DNA of 25,294 nucleotides from the NCBI GenBank assembly GCA_040389045.1, contig JAZKAT010000043.1, positions 1 through 25,294 on the forward strand, given 5' to 3'. This document shows, piece by piece, positions 6,225 to 13,656 of the stretch; the first letter of the stretch is position 1, and every line of letters starts with the position of its first letter. Made by a program: the position numbers and the translations under genes. This DNA is from UBA5158 sp040389045. Lineage in GTDB: Bacteria > Pseudomonadota > Gammaproteobacteria > DSM-16500. The notes below the pieces were generated by a model, which worked only from the letters and a program-made list of their open reading frames with translations, did no database searches and was not told the DNA's origin.

Positions 6225-7475
6225 CTACAACACAGTCATTATCACTTCCGCCACCGTATAAAACGAACCAAATACGACTACGCGGTCGCCGGGAGTTGCG
6301 CGGTCTATTGCTGCTTGATAGGCGCGCGCGATGTCCGGATAAGGATTGATTTGTTTATCCAGTTTCGCTTTGAAAAATGATTCCTGCAAAATACTTAAGG
6401 GTGCGGCGCGCGCTACTGGTAATGCAGCGATGTACCAGTCATCCACTAATTCATTGACGGCTTGCACGGTGCCAACAATGTCTTTGTCCGCTAACATGGA
6501 AAATACCGCGTGCGTTTTACCTTCACAGGGTAGCGCGGATAATTTTTTCGCTAATAAACCGGCCGCAGCAGGATTATGGGATACATCAAAAATACGCGTG
6601 ACGGCGCCGGGAAATATTTGCAGGCGTCCCGGTAAAGTTACTTTTTTGAATGCGTCATTTAGCGCTTCGCGTTCAACGGGTAATCTTGTTTGTAATAATT
6701 CAACTGCCATCAACACCGTAGACATGTTTTGCAAAGCCAGTGAAGGCAACGGTAACTTTTGATAGGTGACTTTGGAGGATTGCCAATCCCAGCTATTTTC
6801 ATGTTGGGTAAAATAAAAATCCTGGCCCTGACAAAATAATTTCGCTTTAATTTCACGGGCATAATTTAACAAGGTAGATGGTGGCTCAAAATCCCCGCAC
6901 ACCGCGGGCCGGTCAGGTCGGAAAATACCGGCTTTTTCCCTGGCGATTAAATCGCGGGTATCGCCTAACAGATGAATATGGTCTAGCGCGATAGAACTCA
7001 CAATCGTTAAATCGGCATCAATTATATTGACCGCGTCTAGACGTCCGCCCAAACCGACTTCCAGCAAAATAAGATCCAGCGGTGCATTCCGAAAAATTTC
7101 CAACGCCGCCAGCGTATTAAATTCAAATATCGTTAATGAAATGTCGCCTCGCGCCTTATTAATTTTTTCAAACGCGCTACAAAAATCCCGGTCGCTGGCT
7201 TCAACACCATTAATTCTGATTTCTTCATTCAACCGAATCAGATACGGAGAGGTGAAGGCGCCTACATTATAGCCCTGTGCCCTATACACAGCCTCAAGAC
7301 CAGCCACACAAGAGCCTTTGCCATTGGTACCACCAATCGTAATAACTGGGCAGTCAGGGGTTAACAGACCTAGCTTGTCGGCGACCTGGCGCACCCGAGC
7401 AAGACCCAGCTCCATTTCAGTCGCATGGACCGTACTGATATAACTGACCCATTCTTCCAGCGTTTTCGCTTTCAT
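6225..7475 (-). CDS. folC: Bifunctional folylpolyglutamate synthase / dihydrofolate synthase
   Basis: FolC adds glutamate to dihydropteroate and then further glutamates to tetrahydrofolate, using ATP in the cytosol. The Mur-ligase-type P-loop GTNGKGS is at residues 49-55 of the chosen protein. It is followed by YNVGAFTSPYL, LLEVGLGGRLDAVN, DHIHLLGDT, EKAGIFRP and the C-terminal-domain SHNPAAA motif. The start chosen is ATG at 7473-7475, because GAGG lies five bases upstream and the P-loop then sits at the usual distance from the N-terminus. An upstream GTG (7520) would add 15 residues without a proper ribosome binding site. The protein (416 aa) has the usual family length. It is alone on the minus strand between the accessory block and the probable origin. 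Confidence 0.95.
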   Translation of the reverse strand: MKAKTLEEWVSYISTVHATEMELGLARVRQVADKLGLLTPDCPVITIGGTNGKGSCVAGLEAVYRAQGYNVGAFTSPYLIRLNEEIRINGVEASDRDFCSAFEKINKARGDISLTIFEFNTLAALEIFRNAPLDLILLEVGLGGRLDAVNIIDADLTIVSSIALDHIHLLGDTRDLIAREKAGIFRPDRPAVCGDFEPPSTLLNYAREIKAKLFCQGQDFYFTQHENSWDWQSSKVTYQKLPLPSLALQNMSTVLMAVELLQTRLPVEREALNDAFKKVTLPGRLQIFPGAVTRIFDVSHNPAAAGLLAKKLSALPCEGKTHAVFSMLADKDIVGTVQAVNELVDDWYIAALPVARAAPLSILQESFFKAKLDKQINPYPDIARAYQAAIDRATPGDRVVVFGSFYTVAEVIMTVL

Positions 7476-7602
7476 TCTTGCCTCATAAATTGTTGGTAAC
7501 AAGTCTGAATACACCCCCACTAGCTGTGTACAACTACCAAAGCTTGCTGGTTATCCTTTTTCCTCCACAGGCTTGTGCGAATTCAGCGACTCACCTACCG
7601 AG

Positions 7603-7611
7603 TTATGCACA
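7603..7611 (+). promoter_or_regulatory. DnaA box
   Basis: TTATGCACA matches the TTATNCACA consensus exactly. It lies in the left part of the probable origin, 46 bp before the first AT-rich module. Confidence 0.65.
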
Positions 7612-7656
7612 AGCTAAAATACGTGTAACTTATTAAATAATCATTCATTTTTACAC

Positions 7657-7665
7657 TTTTCCACA
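7657..7665 (+). promoter_or_regulatory. DnaA box heading AT-rich module A
   Basis: TTTTCCACA fits the relaxed consensus TTWTNCACA. It occupies the same place in module A as TTATCAACA does in module B. Confidence 0.55.
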
Positions 7666-7729
7666 GAAAATCCCTGCTTTATAAAAAGCTCTACAAAATA
7701 AGGAATATATATAAATATATTTTAATTAC
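7657..7729 (+). repeat. Origin module, copy A
   Basis: DnaA box, short linker, then an AT-rich tract. The 25-bp core at 7689-7713 (CTCTAC followed by AAATAAGGAATATATATA-type sequence) matches copy B with one mismatch. The flanks align more loosely. The AT tract would be the unwinding element. Confidence 0.75.
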
Positions 7730-7748
7730 CATGGGCGACACAATCTGC

Positions 7749-8075
7749 TTATTCATCAATATGTAATTTATGAAAGAACCGTTTAAATATCGGCGCGAAA
7801 ATAATGCCGATAATGGCAATGAAAGTCAGCCCACTGAATAACGCATAAAAGCCTGCGAACATTTTGCCACCATAAGTGGTCAACGGTACTACTGGCCCCA
7901 TTCCTGAAAGAATCATAGCTGCATTACAAAACGCATCTACCCAAGGCATATGTTCATAATAATGATAACCCACCATGCCTATTCCTAATGCAATGCCTAT
8001 CAAAGTTGCACCTATGGTCAGATTTTTGGCAACGTGTAACAAAAAGAGATGAACAGGCTGTAAAGTTTTGTTCAT
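7749..8075 (-). CDS. Small K+-channel-like membrane protein lacking the selectivity filter, 108 aa
   Basis: The order is TM helix (residues ~20-38), pore-helix-like segment (DAFCNAAMIL, ~47-56), then a PLTTYGGKMFAGFYALFSGL stretch entering a second TM helix (~71-95) and a basic tail. This is the layout of the two-TM ion-channel pore family, in which the filter reads T(V/I)GYGD followed by a PxTxxGK turn. Here the filter position reads LSGMGPV, so K+ selectivity is probably gone. The start chosen is ATG at 8073-8075, which has GGAAGG seven bases upstream. An upstream ATG (8135) would add 20 polar residues without support. The gene sits between the two copies of the origin module. Its role is unknown; a channel subunit or a family that lost conduction are both possible. 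Confidence 0.7.
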   Translation of the reverse strand: MNKTLQPVHLFLLHVAKNLTIGATLIGIALGIGMVGYHYYEHMPWVDAFCNAAMILSGMGPVVPLTTYGGKMFAGFYALFSGLTFIAIIGIIFAPIFKRFFHKLHIDE

Positions 8076-8168
8076 TTTCAGACCTTCCATATGGGATTTA
8101 TCACTAATAGTACACCAGCCATAATAAATTCTCATTGTTCAAAACAACTGTTTAACCCCGGTTGAGAC

Positions 8169-8177
8169 TGTGTATAA
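8169..8177 (-). promoter_or_regulatory. DnaA box
   Basis: The plus strand reads TGTGTATAA, so the minus strand reads TTATACACA, an exact TTATNCACA match. It starts the right-hand half of the probable origin. Confidence 0.65.
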
Positions 8178-8300
8178 CCCCTATACCCGGATATTTATCC
8201 CAAACCATACAGAAAATAATCGGTTTAAACACATGCATATGGAAAGTTATATACAAGATAATTTCTCTATAACCAATTGATTTAATGTTGAAAATATCAG

Positions 8301-8376
8301 TTATCAACAGAAATTACCTCCCATAGTTAAAATCTCTACCAAATAAGGAATATATATATAATCTTATTTTAATAAC
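8301..8376 (+). repeat. Origin module, copy B
   Basis: It starts with TTATCAACA (one base from TTATCCACA). A linker follows, then the 25-bp core at 8334-8358 and an AT-rich tract ending TTTTAATAAC, parallel to copy A. The two copies are direct repeats about 645 bp apart. Confidence 0.75.
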
Positions 8377-8411
8377 TTCGGGAGATTTATGAACTCAAGA
8401 GCCAGAATAAT

Positions 8412-8440
8412 TTGACAAAAATCCGAATCGAACCTATGAT
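8412..8440 (+). promoter_or_regulatory. Sigma-70 promoter of rpmH
   Basis: A perfect TTGACA (8412-8417), a 17-bp spacer and TATGAT (8435-8440) lie 33 bp before the rpmH ATG. Spacing and boxes are near ideal. It would drive rpmH and rnpA, and probably yidD, yidC and mnmE. Confidence 0.85.
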
Positions 8441-8473
8441 TAGCCCCCTAACAAAAGTTCAGAGTAGCGACTA

Positions 8474-8608
8474 ATGAAAAGAACATTCAATCCTAGCGTT
8501 GTTAAACGCAAAAGAACCCATGGCTTTCGTGCCCGTATGGCAACCAAAAATGGTCGTGCTGTATTAAGCAGACGCCGTGCAAAAGGCCGTCAACGATTAG
8601 CAGTTTAA
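8474..8608 (+). CDS. rpmH: 50S ribosomal protein L34
   Basis: The 44-residue, strongly basic protein starts MKRTFNPS and contains the L34 signature KRKRTHGFRARM, then NGRAVLSRRRAKGR. It is a structural protein of the large ribosomal subunit and has exactly the usual length. Its strong promoter ends 33 bp upstream. rnpA starts 8 bp after its stop, the near-universal rpmH-rnpA pairing. Confidence 0.98.
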   Translation: MKRTFNPSVVKRKRTHGFRARMATKNGRAVLSRRRAKGRQRLAV

Positions 8609-8616
8609 ATAGCGAC

Positions 8617-8976
8617 TTGAAAAGTTTTCCGCGTGATCGCAGGTTATTGGCTAAAGCGGAATTCCAGGCTGTTTTTGATGAATCAAAAAAAGTAAGTCAA
8701 CGTTACTTACTAGCCCTCTACCGACCTAACCAGAAAACCGAAGCTCGTGTGGGTATTATGGTTGGTAAACGAGCAGTCAATTTAGCTGTGGCAAGAAACC
8801 AGATTAAACGGGTGATACGCGAGAGTTTTCGTGTCAACCAGGAAAAGTTACAGGGACTCGATATTATTGTGATGGTGCGCCATCAGTGCAATGTGTTAAC
8901 GAAAGTCCAACTACGGGAAGGCGTAGAAAAGCTGTGGCAAAATTTATCAACCCAATATCAAAAACAGCACTGTTAA
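8617..8976 (+). CDS. rnpA: Ribonuclease P protein component
   Basis: RnpA binds the RNase P RNA and helps it cut 5' leaders from pre-tRNAs. The N-terminus MKSFPRDRRLLAKAEFQAVF and the basic helix ARNQIKRVIRESFR match the family. The RNR core usually reads RNRIKR, so the middle Arg is Gln here. The protein is 119 aa, the normal length. It starts with TTG eight bases after rpmH, with no clear ribosome binding site. No other start keeps the conserved N-terminus. Its 3' end overlaps yidD by about 43 bp. Confidence 0.95.
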   Translation: MKSFPRDRRLLAKAEFQAVFDESKKVSQRYLLALYRPNQKTEARVGIMVGKRAVNLAVARNQIKRVIRESFRVNQEKLQGLDIIVMVRHQCNVLTKVQLREGVEKLWQNLSTQYQKQHC

Positions 8977-9194
8977 TTTTACGGATTTATCAGTATTGCA
9001 TAAGTCCCTGGTTTGGTGCGTGTTGTCGTTTTTACCCCTCTTGTTCACAGTACACGGTTGAAGCAATTCACCAGCATGGTTTGCTATCAGGTTGTTATTT
9101 GATGATACGCAGAATTTTACGTTGCCACCCTTGGCATAAAGGTGGTTTTGATCCAGTTCCGGAAAATATTCACTATGTTAACAAATATGATTGA
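8934..9194 (+). CDS. yidD: Membrane protein insertion efficiency factor YidD
   Basis: YidD is a small membrane-associated protein that assists YidC-dependent insertion. The family core is clear: LRIYQYCISPWFGACCRFYPSCSQY is the usual 'YQ..ISP..G..CRF.P(S/T)CS.Y' with paired cysteines, followed by A..HG...G and RCHPWHKGGFDPVP. Which start is used is uncertain. GTG at 8934 gives 86 aa, close to the E. coli protein, with GGAAGG about 12 bases upstream. An upstream ATG (8886) only adds a non-homologous, Arg-rich segment. The gene overlaps rnpA at its start and yidC by 20 bp at its end, suggesting translational coupling. Confidence 0.9.
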   Translation: MAKFINPISKTALLILRIYQYCISPWFGACCRFYPSCSQYTVEAIHQHGLLSGCYLMIRRILRCHPWHKGGFDPVPENIHYVNKYD

Positions 9195-10869
9195 TTACTT
9201 ACGCTACGCACTTTATCTGGCACTCATTGTCGTTACGCTGGCGATTTATCAAGCCTGGGACAAAGAACATCCGCAAACGACAGCTATACCTGAAACTGAA
9301 TCGGCACAAACGGTTGCCAAAGACTATATTCCATCGGTCACTGAAACCAATACCGCAGCCGCGACTACCGCCACGTCAACGTCACCAACAACGACTCCTG
9401 CTCTTGCCAGCTCTGCTGGACAAATTGTTCATGTCACTACCGATGATATGGAAGTGAGTATTGATACGCAGGGCGGCAATATTGTTCAGCTGCGCTTATT
9501 GAAATATCCTGAAGAATTGCATTCAACCCAACCGTTTTTATTTTTAAATGAAAGCGCTGACAAAAAATTTATCGCGCAAAGTGGTTTGTTAAGTACTGTT
9601 GGGCCTGATACTTCCAAGGGTCAGGCGGTATATCAAACTGAAAAGACTGCCTACACGCTGGCTAATGGCCAAGACCAGTTACAAGTTAATCTTAGCTGGC
9701 AAGGTAATGACGGTGTAACGGTCACTAAAACATTTACTTTTAAGCGCGATAGTTACGATATAGGAGTCGCTTATCAAGTTGCCAATAAATCCAAAGCCGC
9801 CTGGCAGGGAAATTTATATTTACAATTGATGCGCAAAAACTCCCCGCCACCCAGTGCGAAAGGCTTTGTCAGTTTAACCACTTATTTTGGCGCCGCGGTT
9901 TCCAGTCCAGAAAAACCATTTAACAAAATTACTTTTAAACAAATGCAAGATACTCCCTATAGTCAAAACATAGTTGGCGGCTGGGCGGCCATGGTTCAGC
10001 ATTATTTTGTCAGTGCCTGGATACCGGATAAAAATGTCACTTCACAATATTTTTCAAAAGTTACCAATGATGGTTTATATACTATAGGCATGATAGGCCC
10101 TGGCTTGTCCGTGGCGCCGGGTGAAACCATTGCTACCCAAGCGAATTTCTATGCCGGCCCAGCAATCGCTGACCGTCTGGAAAGTGCCGCGCCCGGATTG
10201 CAGTTAACGATTGATTATGGCTGGTTCTGGTTTATCTCTATTATCATTTTCTGGATGATGCAAAAAATTCATAGCGTAGTAGGCAATTGGGGTTGGTCAA
10301 TTGTACTGGTAACGCTAGTCATTAAATTATTGTTTTACCATTTATCAGCAAAAAGCTATCGCTCTATGAGTGTCATGAAAAAATTGCAACCGCGCATAGA
10401 ACAAATGAAAGAACGCTTTGGGCAAGATAAACAAAAGTTTACTCAAGGCATGCTGGAACTTTATAAGAAAGAAAAAGTTAACCCTATGAGTGGCTGTTTA
10501 CCTATCCTGATTCAAATTCCAGTTTTTATCGCGCTGTACTGGGTATTGATTGAGAGTGTGCAATTGCGTCAAGCGCCATTTATGTTGTGGATACAGGATT
10601 TGACGTTGAAAGACCCTTACTATGTATTGCCAGTGATGATGGGTATTTCCATGTTCCTGCAACAACGGTTGAATCCACCGCCGCCTGATCCTATGCAGGC
10701 GAAAATTATGATGATGATGCCGATTGTATTCACGGCAATGTTTTTGAATTTTCCAGCCGGGCTAATGCTGTATTGGTTTGTTAATAATACCTTATCGTTT
10801 TTGCAACAATGGTACATCATGCACACGATTAATAACCAAGGCGGGAAGCCAGTTCGCAAAAAACGCTAA
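9175..10869 (+). CDS. yidC: Membrane protein insertase YidC
   Basis: YidC inserts and folds inner-membrane proteins, alone or with SecYEG. An N-terminal TM helix (YALYLALIVVTLAIYQAW) is followed by a Ser/Thr/Ala-rich linker, the large periplasmic beta domain (about residues 75-330), and then the conserved insertase core. That core starts at the 'YGWFWFISIIIFW' helix and includes KLQPRIEQMKERF, MSGCLPILIQIPVF, the proline-rich QQRLNPPPPDPMQ loop and a basic C-terminus. The length is normal for a Gram-negative YidC. ATG at 9175 has GGAA about ten bases upstream. ATG at 9187 (MIDYLRYALY) aligns better with the usual family N-terminus but has no ribosome binding site. mnmE starts 2 bp after the stop. 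Confidence 0.95.
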   Translation: MLTNMIDYLRYALYLALIVVTLAIYQAWDKEHPQTTAIPETESAQTVAKDYIPSVTETNTAAATTATSTSPTTTPALASSAGQIVHVTTDDMEVSIDTQGGNIVQLRLLKYPEELHSTQPFLFLNESADKKFIAQSGLLSTVGPDTSKGQAVYQTEKTAYTLANGQDQLQVNLSWQGNDGVTVTKTFTFKRDSYDIGVAYQVANKSKAAWQGNLYLQLMRKNSPPPSAKGFVSLTTYFGAAVSSPEKPFNKITFKQMQDTPYSQNIVGGWAAMVQHYFVSAWIPDKNVTSQYFSKVTNDGLYTIGMIGPGLSVAPGETIATQANFYAGPAIADRLESAAPGLQLTIDYGWFWFISIIIFWMMQKIHSVVGNWGWSIVLVTLVIKLLFYHLSAKSYRSMSVMKKLQPRIEQMKERFGQDKQKFTQGMLELYKKEKVNPMSGCLPILIQIPVFIALYWVLIESVQLRQAPFMLWIQDLTLKDPYYVLPVMMGISMFLQQRLNPPPPDPMQAKIMMMMPIVFTAMFLNFPAGLMLYWFVNNTLSFLQQWYIMHTINNQGGKPVRKKR

Positions 10870-10871
10870 CT

Positions 10872-12218
10872 ATGAAAAATTTAGCTATCGATACCATTGT
10901 TGCTCTGGCAACGCCGGCGGGGCGCGGTGGTATCGCGGTTGTTCGGGTCTCCGGCCCCATCGTTACCAAAATCGCCCACCAATTGTTGAATCGCTTACCA
11001 AAACCTCGCACCGCTACGCTCTCTGTCTTCGTTGATCAACAACAAAATCCTCTTGATGAAGGAATCGCGCTTTATTTTCCCGCGCCCAATTCTTTTACTG
11101 GCGAAGATGTTTTGGAATTACAAGGCCATGGCGGACCAGCGGTTATTGATTTATTAATTCAGGCAATTTTGCAAAGTGGTGCACGTATGGCGCGGCCTGG
11201 TGAATTTACCGAGCGTGCATTTTTAAATGACAAAATAGATCTTGCGCAAGCGGAAGCCATCGCGGATTTAATTGATGCGGTGTCAGCACAAGCGGCGCGA
11301 TCGGCGTTGCGTTCCCTGCAGGGTGAATTTTCCGCGCGCATAAATCAATTGGTGGAAATGTTAATTCGTTTGCGTATGTATGTTGAAGCGGCAATTGATT
11401 TTGTTGAAGAAGAAATTAATTTTTTAGCGGACACCCAAATCAGCACTCAACTTGCCAGCATTACCGATTCGTTAAAAGAAGTATTGAATTCCGCTACTCA
11501 GGGCAGTTTGTTGCGTGAAGGCATTACCATTGTAATTGCCGGCGAACCGAATGTCGGTAAATCCAGTTTGTTGAATTATCTCAGCGGTAAAGACACTGCC
11601 ATCGTGACTGATATTCCAGGCACCACCCGTGATTTATTACGTGAACAAATTAATATTGATGGCATGCCTATACATATTATTGATACCGCGGGTTTGCGCG
11701 ACAGTGACGATCCTATTGAGCAGGAAGGTATGCGCCGCGCGCAACGCGAAATTGTTCAGGCGGATTTAGTCTTACTGTTACAAGATGCCAGCAAACCTCA
11801 CGCTGTGCCCGCCGCAATTCCCACCACCGCCAGGCAACGTGTGATCACGGTTAAAAACAAAATTGATTTAACGAATGATGCTCCGGCCATACACACAGAC
11901 CACGGTAAAACTTCCATAACCCTGTCGGCTAAAACCGGTGCGGGTATGGAATTGTTAACTGGCCATATCAAAGCTAGTGTGGGTTTAACCGAAAATAATG
12001 AAGGTATTTTTTCCGCGCGTCGCCGTCATCTTGATGCGTTGGCGCGCGCTCAGGAATTTTTACAGTGCGGCTATCACCAGTTGACGGCAAATCGTGCCGG
12101 TGAATTACTGGCGGAAGATTTACGTCAAGCCCAATTCGCTTTAGCTGAAATTACCGGAGAATTCCGCGCCGATGATTTATTAGGACGGATTTTTTCAAGC
12201 TTTTGTATTGGCAAGTAA
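10872..12218 (+). CDS. mnmE: tRNA uridine-5-carboxymethylaminomethyl modification GTPase MnmE
   Basis: MnmE works with MnmG to modify the wobble uridine U34 of several tRNAs, using GTP, a folate carrier and FAD. The N-terminal folate-binding domain starts DTIVALATPAGRGGIAVVRV and includes FTGEDVLELQGHGG. The G domain has G1 GEPNVGKSS (residues 224-232), the PGTTRD switch (249-254), DTAGLRD, and an NKID base-recognition motif. The C-terminus ends FCIGK, whose Cys is conserved and required. The length of 448 aa is typical. Its partner mnmG lies 1.4 kb downstream. The folate genes folP and folC are also nearby, and MnmE uses a folate cofactor, though this may be chance. Confidence 0.97.
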   Translation: MKNLAIDTIVALATPAGRGGIAVVRVSGPIVTKIAHQLLNRLPKPRTATLSVFVDQQQNPLDEGIALYFPAPNSFTGEDVLELQGHGGPAVIDLLIQAILQSGARMARPGEFTERAFLNDKIDLAQAEAIADLIDAVSAQAARSALRSLQGEFSARINQLVEMLIRLRMYVEAAIDFVEEEINFLADTQISTQLASITDSLKEVLNSATQGSLLREGITIVIAGEPNVGKSSLLNYLSGKDTAIVTDIPGTTRDLLREQINIDGMPIHIIDTAGLRDSDDPIEQEGMRRAQREIVQADLVLLLQDASKPHAVPAAIPTTARQRVITVKNKIDLTNDAPAIHTDHGKTSITLSAKTGAGMELLTGHIKASVGLTENNEGIFSARRRHLDALARAQEFLQCGYHQLTANRAGELLAEDLRQAQFALAEITGEFRADDLLGRIFSSFCIGK

Positions 12219-12292
12219 ATTTTAGTTGTGGCATATGAATCACATAAACTCTGCGTTTAGGTTTAAACTAATAGTATAGACAGGTGAGTTTT

Positions 12293-12964
12293 ATGGATAA
12301 ATTTGAAAATCGACATAGCGCCGGCGTATTGTTAACAACTTTGTTGTCTGCGTATGCGGATAGACGTGATGCTATCGTATTGGCGTTGCCGCGTGGCGGC
12401 GTGCCGGTCGGTTATGAAATTGCGAAATTATTACATTTACCGTTAGATGTTTTTATCGTTCGCAAGCTGGGTGTGCCAGGCCAGCCAGAACTTGCCATGG
12501 GTGCAATTTCCTCCGGTAATGAACCTGTGTTTAATAATCAAGTCGTGCGTGACTTGCGAATTTCTCACGAAGCCATAGAACAAGTGTTAGCGGCAGAGCA
12601 ACAGGAATTAAAACGTCGTGAAAAAACTTATCGTCGTGGTCGGGGCCCGCTAAATGTTAAAGATAAAATTGTAATTTTAGTTGATGATGGAGTGGCGACC
12701 GGTGCGACGATACGTGCCGCCATCCAAGCCTTACGCCGTCTGCATCCCGCATTTATCATTGTCGCGGTACCGGTCATTGAAAAATCCATTTTTTCAAAAC
12801 TGGCTTTACTCGCCGATAAAGTCATTTTCTTATCGAAGCCGGACAATCTTTGGGCGGTGGGCGCGCATTACGAAGAATTTGATCAAACCAGTGATAAGGA
12901 AGTGACTATGTTACTGGCAAGTAATGTGGCGAAGGGTGAGAAGGACGATAGCAGAGACCATTGA
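12293..12964 (+). CDS. Phosphoribosyltransferase-family protein
   Basis: The type I PRTase signature VILVDDGVATGATIRAA (PRPP-binding acidic pair and loop, residues ~128-144) is intact. The family-typical ALPRGGVPVGYEIA near the start and LDVFIVRKLGVPGQPELAMGA match the COG1926 group of predicted phosphoribosyltransferases, whose substrate is unknown. The C-terminal half holds a Rossmann-like strand set (FIIVAVPVI). The start chosen is ATG at 12293, with AGGTGA five bases upstream. A GTG at 12284 would overlap this site. The gene is 74 bp after mnmE and ends before a strong hairpin. The last ~15 residues are charged and not conserved-looking. Confidence 0.88.
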   Translation: MDKFENRHSAGVLLTTLLSAYADRRDAIVLALPRGGVPVGYEIAKLLHLPLDVFIVRKLGVPGQPELAMGAISSGNEPVFNNQVVRDLRISHEAIEQVLAAEQQELKRREKTYRRGRGPLNVKDKIVILVDDGVATGATIRAAIQALRRLHPAFIIVAVPVIEKSIFSKLALLADKVIFLSKPDNLWAVGAHYEEFDQTSDKEVTMLLASNVAKGEKDDSRDH

Positions 12965-12969
12965 TGCAT

Positions 12970-12997
12970 CTCCCTCGCCCACCTGCGGGCGAGGGAG
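12970..12997. terminator. Strong hairpin between convergent genes
   Basis: An exact 11-bp inverted repeat CTCCCTCGCCC / GGGCGAGGGAG surrounds a 6-nt loop, 5 bp after the phosphoribosyltransferase stop and 6 bp before the end of the convergent PEBP gene. There is no T-tract on either side, so it would stop transcription only partly or protect 3' ends. Such CTCCCTCGCCC hairpins can also be dispersed repeats. Confidence 0.6.
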
Positions 12998-13003
12998 AAA
13001 CCT

Positions 13004-13525
13004 TTAACGATTATACGTCATCACATACTGCGCTGTGCCTATCACATGTGGTTGGATCGCGCCTAGCACGGTGCCAGCATCGGAACCGGAGGATAAGGCC
13101 ACTGGCGCATTCAATGCGTACAAGGTGAAAATATAATGGTGCAAATGTCCTGGCGGCGGGCAGGGGCCATAATAACCCAGCTGGTTGCTACTGTTATTAC
13201 CCACTATCGTTCCTACCGGTGGCAGCGCTGCTGAGGGCAGCTGAGAGGTGGTATTGGGTATGTTGAACCAGACCCAGTGATAAAAAGTTCCTGAGGTGGC
13301 GTCAGGGTCACTCACGATCAAGGCAAACGCCTGAGTGTTGGCAGGTACGCCAGTCCATGCCAGTGGTGGCGATCCATTCTGGCCATCACAAGTATTAAAA
13401 GTAGGAATTCTACCCATAGGTGGGGCTGCGGAACTGGTTAATTGAAACGTATCAGTGGTTGCCGCATTCACGGAACCAAACCAGATCATGGCCATGATGG
13501 CTAAACATTTCGCAAACCCTTTCAT
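13004..13525 (-). CDS. Periplasmic YbhB/YbcL-type PEBP-family protein
   Basis: The protein has a signal peptide (residues 1-21, cleavage after VNA) and a phosphatidylethanolamine-binding-protein fold. Visible family motifs are CDGQNGSPPLAW (46-57), DPDATSGTFYHWV (73-85, anion-site Asp-Pro and His-Trp) and GPCPPPGHLHHYIFTLYAL (~120-138). The 173-aa length is usual. Members are often called Raf kinase inhibitor-like. Ligand binding is known for eukaryotic relatives, but the bacterial role is unclear. ATG at 13525 has AAGGAG five bases upstream. It is transcribed away from mnmG and converges with the phosphoribosyltransferase gene. Confidence 0.93.
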   Translation of the reverse strand: MKGFAKCLAIMAMIWFGSVNAATTDTFQLTSSAAPPMGRIPTFNTCDGQNGSPPLAWTGVPANTQAFALIVSDPDATSGTFYHWVWFNIPNTTSQLPSAALPPVGTIVGNNSSNQLGYYGPCPPPGHLHHYIFTLYALNAPVALSSGSDAGTVLGAIQPHVIGTAQYVMTYNR

Positions 13526-13572
13526 ACAAACTCCTTAATAAATTAATACGCTAAACATTCTAAAAAGAATGG

Positions 13573-13601
13573 TTTAAAAATTAAACATGCCAAGCTATAA
13601 T
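13573..13601 (+). promoter_or_regulatory. Sigma-70 promoter of the mnmG operon
   Basis: A perfect -10 TATAAT (13596-13601) is preceded after a 17-bp spacer by TTTAAA (13573-13578; 4 of 6 matches). The mnmG ATG follows 55 bp later. The divergent PEBP gene starts 47 bp upstream. Confidence 0.65.
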
Positions 13602-13656
13602 GCGAACCTTAAAAAATGTGCCTGTTTATACTATTACACTTTAGGTTATTTTCGAA

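Larger units (their letters stand above)
7525..8376. other. oriC: Probable chromosomal replication origin (oriC), duplicated-module type
   Basis: Two non-coding stretches flank a small membrane-protein gene. They hold DnaA boxes of the TTATNCACA/TTWTNCACA type at 7603, 7657 and 8169, and near-matches at 7525 (TTGTACACA, minus), 8247 (TTATATACA) and 8301 (TTATCAACA). A ~75-bp DnaA-box plus AT-rich module occurs twice in the same orientation (7657-7729 and 8301-8376). TATAACCC, TATACCC and TTTATCCC recur closely at 8173-8201, like iterons. rpmH and rnpA follow, a classic origin neighbourhood, and gene strands diverge from here. dnaA and dnaN are absent from the window. The origin call rests on these signs; no GC-skew calculation was possible. 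Confidence 0.65.

Noticed and set aside
7476..7520. GTG start for folC at 7520
   Set aside because: It lacks a usable ribosome binding site, while ATG at 7475 has GAGG at ideal distance and gives the normal P-loop position.
8223..8230. GTTTAAAC palindrome, also at about 12261-12268
   Set aside because: Two copies of an AT-rich 8-bp palindrome in 25 kb do not stand out, and they share no context.
8886..8933. ATG at 8886 as start of yidD
   Set aside because: The added residues are an Arg-rich shadow of rnpA and do not resemble YidD N-termini.
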